Under the pieces are notes generated by a model. The model was not told the origin of the DNA, did no database searches, and saw only the letters and a program-made list of their open reading frames with translations. Shown one piece after another: positions 1 to 3,422 of a stretch of 5,236 nt of DNA. How positions within the stretch are numbered: position 1 is the stretch's first letter; every line of letters begins with the position of its first letter. A program made the translations under genes and the position numbers. Source of the DNA: an uncultured Synergistia bacterium (GTDB taxonomy: Bacteria; Eremiobacterota; SpSt-956; JAKJGF01); the NCBI GenBank assembly GCA_937888925.1, contig CALARM010001079.1:1-5236 (forward strand), in the 5' to 3' direction.

Positions 1-552
1 AAACCCTATGGTATAAGAATGAAGATTATATCTTCCGACTATACACCTTCTGTATTAAATAATGCCGAATTTATATACAGGCCTGGCAGTGATCCTAAAA
101 ATTTCACTGTTAAAATAATGGGACTGGGGTTTATCCCCCTGGAATTTCAGAGGGACATCCAGAAAGAAAACACAGGAGATTTCCTGGTAATGAACTGGAC
201 CGTTGATTTACTTCAACTGGATTATTTTTTTAAAAATGGCACTTCTGCTCTGATAAAGGAAAAAAATAAGATTGATAACAGAGACACATATATACTGGAG
301 TTTAAATTTGCAAAAGATGTTAAACCGTCTGTTCCTGAATATAAGCTCGGAGATATACCGTCAGAGGTTAAATTTAAGATCGATTATACCCTGGGGAGTC
401 TTGAAAGGGTAAAATATTCTTCCGTGAAATACTGGGTAGACAAAAAAGATCTGATAATTATAAAAAGAGAAGAATATATAGGCGGTAAATTACATTCCAC
501 AAGGCTCTTTAAGAATATAAGCCTTAACAGTGTAAAGAAAAGCGATATTTAG
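1..552 (+). CDS. LolA/DUF1571-like envelope protein, C-terminal part (5' end off window)
   Basis: The reading frame is open from base 1 to a TAG stop at 550-552, giving 183 visible codons. An ATG at 19-21 exists, but no signal peptide follows it and no convincing Shine-Dalgarno precedes it. The six codons before it (KPYGIR) continue the fold, so this Met is probably internal and the true start lies upstream. The visible part is beta-strand rich, alternating hydrophobic and charged residues, with no membrane segment. Its end (VKYWVDKKDLIIIKREEY, then GGKLHSTRLFKNISLN) matches the usual ending of LolA-type/DUF1571 proteins, where a 'wiDkktllp..' strand is followed by a 'dG.l...y.f.di.lN' strand. 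The opening KP-x-x-I-x-MK also recalls DUF1571. Known for the family: periplasmic proteins with a half-barrel fold, some of which carry lipoproteins. Role inferred only. The gene ends in a hairpin shared with the convergent gene. I am confident it is coding and only moderately confident of the family. Confidence 0.8.
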   Translation, partial: KPYGIRMKIISSDYTPSVLNNAEFIYRPGSDPKNFTVKIMGLGFIPLEFQRDIQKENTGDFLVMNWTVDLLQLDYFFKNGTSALIKEKNKIDNRDTYILEFKFAKDVKPSVPEYKLGDIPSEVKFKIDYTLGSLERVKYSSVKYWVDKKDLIIIKREEYIGGKLHSTRLFKNISLNSVKKSDI

Positions 553-561
553 CAGATGATC

Positions 562-590
562 GTAGAGACAGGCTACTGGCCTGTCTCTAC
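562..590. terminator. Perfect 12-bp hairpin between convergent genes, likely bidirectional terminator
   Basis: GTAGAGACAGGC (562-573) pairs perfectly with GCCTGTCTCTAC (579-590) around a 5-base loop (TACTG). It starts 9 bases after the TAG stop of the left gene and lies 4 bases beyond the TAA stop of the right, minus-strand gene. The + side is followed by an AT-rich stretch (ATAATTATTT) rather than a clean run of T, and the other side has no T-run, so intrinsic termination is plausible but not textbook. The same shape would fit a dispersed palindromic (REP-like) element. Confidence 0.65.
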
Positions 591-594
591 ATAA

Positions 595-1674
595 TTATTT
601 ACTTCCAAGGATTACTTTGACTTCATGAGACTCACTTATGAGACGTATAACCATAAGATTGATTGTTTCTCCTCCTGTATTCATTATTTGTTGTAGATCT
701 TCTTCTTCTTCAATTTCCTTTTTATCGGCAGAAGTGATGAGATCGAATTTTTTTATACCGGATTTTGCAGCGGCGCTGTTCTCTGTAATGTCTTTTATTA
801 TGAGCCCTTTTTCCGATGAATAAATAGGTTTCATTATGTCAGGAATAGTGTCGATATCCCATCCCATTGACGGTTCTTTTTTGATACTGAATATTATAGG
901 TACAGGTTTTCTTCTTACAAATACTATATTAATTTCATCTCCAATATGTTTGTTTTCCAGCATGTCTTTAACCTGACCTTCTTCTTCCACTTCCACTCCA
1001 CCGAATTTTATTATCACATCACCAGTCTGAAACCCTGCTGCCTGTGCAGGACTGTTTGGTATAACCTTTCCTACATGAAGACCTTTGGTAACACCATAAA
1101 ATTCTTTCAGATAGTCAGGCATTTGAATAATAAGCATACCAAGCCATGGTTTACCTGATTTCGCAGGATTATAACTTAAATCCTGTCCTATTTCTTTCAT
1201 AGAGAGGGTAAAGAATTTATCCAGGGGCTGTAAAAAACCTGTTCTGGAGGAAATTATTTTCCTGTTTTTGCCTATTAAATACATGTCAGGAAACTGCCTT
1301 TCTATTTTATAAAGACCATGTATGGTTTTATCCTTATCCAGTATGACAGGAAAATTTATATTTTGTTCTTTTGTATATAAAGTTAAACCATTATAGCACT
1401 CTTCATCTGAAGTAATTATAATAATATTTAAAAAAGCTCCGGGAAAGTCTGATTTTAATTTGTTCATAGACATTATTTCTCTCTTACCCGGCTCATCAAG
1501 GTATTTTATGAAATAAATGAACAGGTTGGTTTGGCTGTAATTTTCAAGTGTTACCTCTTTCCCGTTTTGATCTACAGATTTAAAGTCAGGAGCAGTTTCT
1601 CCTTTTTCCAGTGACGCCATTGAAGGGAGCACGGAAAAGAGAAACAGTAACAGAATAAGAATAAATTTTTTCAT
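595..1674 (-). CDS. Exported thioredoxin/AhpC-like protein lacking active-site cysteines, with two PDZ domains
   Basis: 359 residues, TAA stop at 595-597. Residues 1-20 form a Sec signal peptide (MKKF, hydrophobic core, SMA|S cleavage), so the protein acts in the periplasm or outside. Residues 22-165 resemble the AhpC-TSA/TlpA fold: KGETAPDF at 24-31, the FPVILDKD segment at 108-115 and PDMYLIG at 129-135. Where the family has its CxxC or peroxidatic Cys, this protein reads YFIKYLDEPGKREI (54-67), with no cysteine. The only Cys in the protein is Cys93. Disulfide or peroxide chemistry is therefore unlikely. Two HtrA-type PDZ domains follow. PDZ1, about 174-265, starts KPWLGM and has GLHVGKVIPNSPAQAAGF then GDVI. 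PDZ2, about 269-357, starts MGWDI and has GLIIKDITENSAAAKSGI then FDLI. No protease domain is present. Start: ATG at 1674 has a GAGAGG ribosome site 8 bases upstream (1683-1688) and gives a proper signal peptide. Inferred role: envelope binding or scaffolding protein that recognises protein C-termini. Confidence 0.9.
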   Translation of the reverse strand: MKKFILILLLFLFSVLPSMASLEKGETAPDFKSVDQNGKEVTLENYSQTNLFIYFIKYLDEPGKREIMSMNKLKSDFPGAFLNIIIITSDEECYNGLTLYTKEQNINFPVILDKDKTIHGLYKIERQFPDMYLIGKNRKIISSRTGFLQPLDKFFTLSMKEIGQDLSYNPAKSGKPWLGMLIIQMPDYLKEFYGVTKGLHVGKVIPNSPAQAAGFQTGDVIIKFGGVEVEEEGQVKDMLENKHIGDEINIVFVRRKPVPIIFSIKKEPSMGWDIDTIPDIMKPIYSSEKGLIIKDITENSAAAKSGIKKFDLITSADKKEIEEEEDLQQIMNTGGETINLMVIRLISESHEVKVILGSK

Positions 1675-1690
1675 AGTGTAACCCTCTCTG

Positions 1691-1792
1691 TATTTTGATC
1701 GTAACGCGTAACGCGTTACGCGTGACGGGTGTCAACGTCACGATATATATTAAATTCTCTTCCATGTTACATAATCCTTTTATATCAAAATA
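1691..1792. repeat. 9-bp inverted arms flanking heptamer array 1
   Basis: TATTTTGAT (1691-1699) is the exact reverse complement of ATCAAAATA (1784-1792). The left arm directly abuts array 1; the right arm lies 54 bases beyond it. The arm sequence differs from the arms around arrays 2 and 3. A 9-bp match could arise by chance in AT-rich DNA, but the same arrangement occurs at all three arrays. Confidence 0.5.
1700..1729 (+). repeat. Heptamer array 1 (GTNACGC type), palindromic
   Basis: Four successive 7-base units: GTAACGC (1701-1707), GTAACGC (1708-1714), GTTACGC (1715-1721), GTGACGG (1722-1728). The core ACGCGTAACGCGTTACGCGT at 1704-1723 is a perfect 20-bp palindrome. With one mismatched pair the symmetry extends to 1700-1727. 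Its composition is much more GC-rich than the surroundings. Read as reverse complement, array 2 (1871-1900) matches this array at 27 of 30 positions. Confidence 0.85.
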
Positions 1793-1847
1793 ATAGAAAC
1801 TGTATGGTAATTCTCAGCTCCGGCCACAGGACTGTTAGAGTATATTT

Positions 1848-1914
1848 CATAACAAATTACAGGCACTCCTCCCGTCACGCGTTACGCATTACGCGTCACG
1901 AAACATTTGTTATG
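1848..1914. repeat. 10-bp inverted arms flanking heptamer array 2
   Basis: CATAACAAAT (1848-1857) is the exact reverse complement of ATTTGTTATG (1905-1914). Array 2 sits in the 47 bases between them, so the segment can fold as a stem with the GC-rich array in the apical part. Confidence 0.55.
1871..1900 (-). repeat. Heptamer array 2, inverted relative to array 1
   Basis: Units on the + strand are CCGTCAC (1872-1878), GCGTTAC (1879-1885), GCATTAC (1886-1892) and GCGTCAC (1893-1899). Read on the minus strand this is the same family as array 1: three mismatches over 30 bases, both starting CGT and ending GACGGG. Arrays 1 and 2 therefore form a 30-bp imperfect inverted pair enclosing 141 bases (1730-1870), which resembles the ends of a small non-autonomous element. 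I saw no clear target-site duplication outside 1700-1900. Confidence 0.85.
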
Positions 1915-1986
1915 GAACTGACCAGAATAGTATTGTTTTTTACCTTTTCCGGTGTTAAAATTATATATGGGAAAGGATTGATGCTT

Positions 1987-2913
1987 ATGTTTATAAAGAA
2001 ATCTTTATTGTTTCTCTTAATTTTTTCTCTGACTCATTCCATAGTCTTTTCACAGGACATATCGGAATTTGTCGGTGAGATAAAATTTGTGAACGAAAAC
2101 GGAGGATATTATGCCTTCATATCAGGAGGAAAACATTATAACCTTGTTAATTTACCAAAACAGCAGGGACAGGTAAAGGAAGGTAAATATAAAATAACAG
2201 GATTACCTTCTATAAATGATCCTCTTTATACAGGTCTTATTCCTTTTCAGGTTACCCGTATGGAGCTTTTAGGACCTTCCCAGGCAGGATCCAACGGAGA
2301 ATTACAACTGACAGGTAATGTCTTTTTCTATAATTATGGCGGTGCATCCACCTATCTGCTTGAAGTATCGGGAGCGAATAATACTAAAACCTATTATTCT
2401 CTTACAGGTATAGCACCGGGACAGATTGCAGAAGGTAAATACAGTATTAAAGGTTATGCCGATACTTCACAGGCTGGCAGTGCTATGGCCACTCCTCTTA
2501 AAATAACTAAAATAGAACCTGCAACTGCCGCAAATACCACGGCACAGCAGGATACAACTCAACAGAACAATCAGAACCAGGAAAAGCAATATATGGGAAT
2601 GATCATGTTCAGACCAATAGGTTCTGTCGGAGGTATTGGTTATTATATGTTACAGACACAGGATAATCAGCAATTTGCTCTGATTGATCTGGGACAGGAA
2701 GAAGGTAAGGTTAAACCGGGTTATTATAACGTAACAGGTGCAGTCGCACCTGATGCCCCCAATCCTTATAATATAAATATACCATTTATGCATATTTCAA
2801 ATATAAATCTTATATCTGAAATACCGGGTATGAGTGATAATACAAATATGTTTTTTCAGCAGGATGACGGTGAAGAAGGCGGGGAAGAAGACGGAGGAGG
2901 AGGTCTTTTTTAA
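1987..2913 (+). CDS. Exported protein with three ~70-residue repeats and acidic Gly-rich tail, unknown function
   Basis: 308 residues, TAA stop. Start choice: AAAGGA at 1972-1977 is 9 bases from ATG 1987 but only 3 from ATG 1981, so 1987 is preferred. Using 1981 would add just Met-Leu. Residues 1-22 are a Sec signal peptide (MFIKK, long hydrophobic core, cleavage near VFS|Q). The mature protein has three related units, about 28-95, 108-178 and 201-276. Each opens with a G-x-[IV]-x-F-type strand (VGEIKF, TGNVFF, MGMIMF), has a Gly-Gly/Tyr stretch, then a matching turn (GQVKEGKYKITG, GQIAEGKYSIKG, GKVKPGYYNVTG), and closes with an x-P-[FL]-x-[IV]-x-x-[IMN] strand. This suggests three small beta domains, possibly OB-like. 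A Gln/Asn/Thr-rich linker (179-200) separates units 2 and 3. The end is DDGEEGGEEDGGGGLF. No catalytic motif, cysteine or further membrane segment was seen. I do not recognise the family. A structural or binding role in the envelope is an inference. Confidence 0.88.
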   Translation: MFIKKSLLFLLIFSLTHSIVFSQDISEFVGEIKFVNENGGYYAFISGGKHYNLVNLPKQQGQVKEGKYKITGLPSINDPLYTGLIPFQVTRMELLGPSQAGSNGELQLTGNVFFYNYGGASTYLLEVSGANNTKTYYSLTGIAPGQIAEGKYSIKGYADTSQAGSAMATPLKITKIEPATAANTTAQQDTTQQNNQNQEKQYMGMIMFRPIGSVGGIGYYMLQTQDNQQFALIDLGQEEGKVKPGYYNVTGAVAPDAPNPYNINIPFMHISNINLISEIPGMSDNTNMFFQQDDGEEGGEEDGGGGLF

Positions 2914-2918
2914 TTCTC

Positions 2919-2948
2919 TTGACAATATTCCTTTTTCTTTGATATACT
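2919..2948 (+). promoter_or_regulatory. Sigma-70-type promoter for the zinc-ribbon gene
   Basis: A perfect -35 box TTGACA (2919-2924) is followed after 18 bases by TATACT (2943-2948), 5 of 6 to the -10 consensus. Transcription would begin near 2955, leaving a leader of about 50 bases before the ATG at 3004. The -35 box lies 5 bases after the stop codon of the preceding gene, so the zinc-ribbon gene, and perhaps the FlhA-like gene after it, has its own promoter. Confidence 0.65.
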
Positions 2949-2950
2949 TG

Positions 2951-2973
2951 ATAGCTGTCAGCTATAAGCTCGC
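2951..2973 (+). repeat. AGCTNNN heptamer triplet with 15-bp palindrome at the predicted transcription start
   Basis: ATAGCTG (2951-2957), T, CAGCTAT (2959-2965) is a perfect 7+1+7 palindrome just after the -10 box. The one-base centre is too small for an RNA loop, so if functional it would more likely act as a DNA site (operator). The same bases also read as three 7-base units, AGCTGTC (2953-2959), AGCTATA (2960-2966) and AGCTCGC (2967-2973), so the symmetry may simply come from a short intergenic repeat. Confidence 0.5.
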
Positions 2974-2984
2974 ACTTATTACAA

Positions 2985-2992
2985 AGAAAGGA
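2985..2992 (+). promoter_or_regulatory. Ribosome binding site deciding the zinc-ribbon gene start
   Basis: AGAAAGGA (2985-2992) is the only Shine-Dalgarno-like sequence here. It overlaps the first in-frame ATG (2992-2994), which makes that start unusable. The next in-frame ATG (3004-3006) is 11 bases downstream, somewhat long but workable. Confidence 0.5.
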
Positions 2993-3003
2993 TGTCTTTA
3001 AAT

Positions 3004-3219
3004 ATGTCAGTTTGTTTATGTCCTAAAAATGAAGAACACTGGTATCCCGCTGATAACGAATATGATTTCTGTCCTCTCTGCGGTGAAAAACTTTTTTTAA
3101 AATGCCCAAAATGTGAGGCTGCTATTTTAAAGCCGGAACACAAATTCTGTATAAAATGCGGTAATGAATTCAGACCTGATCTTAAAAAGAAAGAAAAAGA
3201 AGATCAGGAAGAAGCTTAA
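3004..3219 (+). CDS. Small double zinc-ribbon protein
   Basis: 71 residues, TAA stop. An in-frame ATG at 2992 would add MSLN, but it overlaps the ribosome site, so 3004 is preferred. The protein carries eight cysteines in two zinc-ribbon units. The first is C4-x-C6 followed by C23-PL-C26-G. The second is C34-PK-C37 followed by C49-IK-C52-G. The second is a standard CxxC/CxxC ribbon of the double zinc-ribbon (DZR) type. The first is unusual in having CxC rather than CxxC at its first knuckle, although His12 could also contribute a ligand. A highly charged tail (61-71, KKKEKEDQEEA) follows, with no membrane segment or signal peptide. Such domains usually mediate protein or nucleic-acid contacts in the cytoplasm. 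The gene has its own promoter (2919-2948) and lies 203 bases upstream of the FlhA-like gene on the same strand, so the two may be co-transcribed. Specific function unknown. Confidence 0.88.
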   Translation: MSVCLCPKNEEHWYPADNEYDFCPLCGEKLFLKCPKCEAAILKPEHKFCIKCGNEFRPDLKKKEKEDQEEA

Positions 3220-3232
3220 TAAATTACTGAGG

Positions 3233-3312
3233 TGAGCATAAACAATACATATATGTTTTCGTGACGGGTAACGCGTGGCGGGAGTAAAACGTTTATAACA
3301 TGCTTATGCTCA
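3233..3312. repeat. Fold-back element: 9-bp inverted arms around heptamer array 3
   Basis: TGAGCATAA (3233-3241) is the exact reverse complement of TTATGCTCA (3304-3312). Inside, GTTTT (3255-3259) and AAAAC (3286-3290) form a second inverted pair closely surrounding the GC-rich array. The 80-base segment can fold into a long interrupted stem. Lying 14 bases after the zinc-ribbon stop codon, it could weaken read-through into the FlhA-like gene, or it could be a small mobile repeat. Confidence 0.6.
3261..3281 (+). repeat. Heptamer array 3 (GTNACGC family)
   Basis: Three 7-base units: GTGACGG (3261-3267), GTAACGC (3268-3274), GTGGCGG (3275-3281). They belong to the same family and orientation as array 1. 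The sequence entering it, GTTTTCGTGACG, closely matches the edge of array 2 read on the minus strand (GTTTCGTGACG), so the copies share edges as well as units. Confidence 0.8.
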
Positions 3313-3410
3313 GGTCAATAAGTTTGAAAACCAGATTCCCGGATAACTGAATAAGAGTGGAGAATTACTTCAGATAAAATAAATTCAGATTTTCTCTGAA
3401 AAACTGAAAA

Positions 3411-3416
3411 AGAAGG
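3411..3416 (+). promoter_or_regulatory. Ribosome binding site supporting the GTG start of the FlhA-like gene
   Basis: AGAAGG lies 6 bases before GTG 3423. An in-frame TGA at 3405-3407 rules out any start further upstream. The next in-frame ATG (3507, Met29) would cut into the start of the FlhA domain and has no comparable ribosome site. Confidence 0.75.
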
Positions 3417-3422
3417 AAAAAG

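Larger units (their letters stand above)
1675..1986. other. Divergent intergenic region with inverted 7-bp-repeat arrays
   Basis: These 312 bases separate divergently transcribed genes. The frame of the gene starting at 1987 stays open back to 1729, but the reading there runs straight through repeat DNA (translating as SRHALRITRHE) and lacks coding character, so I treat it as non-coding. It holds two GC-rich heptamer arrays in opposite orientation, each inside its own pair of short inverted arms, described separately. Promoters for both genes should lie here. On the + strand a weak candidate is TTGTTA (1907-1912), 18 bases, TATTGT (1931-1936), each box 4 of 6 to consensus. For the minus-strand gene I found no well-spaced pair of boxes. 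The middle part (about 1793-1847) is AT-rich and otherwise featureless. Confidence 0.6.
3220..3422. other. Intergenic region with fold-back repeat ahead of the FlhA-like gene
   Basis: No coding frame is supported here. The left part (3233-3312) is the fold-back element with heptamer array 3. The right part (3313-3422) is AT-rich. TAAAAT at 3375-3380 resembles a -10 box but lacks a good -35, so no promoter is called. TTCAGA (3384-3389) and TCTGAA (3395-3400) can form a weak 6-bp hairpin just before the ribosome site of the next gene. The region shows no remnant of an FlhA membrane domain. Confidence 0.6.

Noticed and set aside
638..1158. Plus-strand open frames at 638-823 and 946-1158
   Set aside because: Shadows of the minus-strand thioredoxin/PDZ gene, whose protein is well recognised.
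1701..1735. TTGACA on the minus strand (1730-1735) as the -35 box for the minus-strand gene
   Set aside because: No acceptable -10 box lies 16-19 bases downstream on that strand; the position is filled by GC-rich repeat. TACGAT further on is too far away.
1700..1900. CRISPR array
   Set aside because: Units are only 7 bases long and contiguous, with no spacers and no cas genes in view.
1729..1986. Coding extension upstream of the triple-repeat protein (open frame back to 1729)
   Set aside because: It reads through the heptamer repeat (SRHALRITRHE), has no ribosome site at its first ATG, and would bury the clear signal peptide that starts at 1987.
3324..3380. Promoter for the FlhA-like gene (TTGAAA at 3324-3329 or TAAAAT at 3375-3380)
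   Set aside because: Neither box has a matching partner at 16-19 bases, so no promoter is called.
3313..3422. Decayed FlhA membrane domain or frameshifted 5' part of the FlhA-like gene
   Set aside because: The stretch is short, AT-rich and has stops in the frames checked, with no hydrophobic coding segment; about 1 kb of membrane-domain sequence would be needed.
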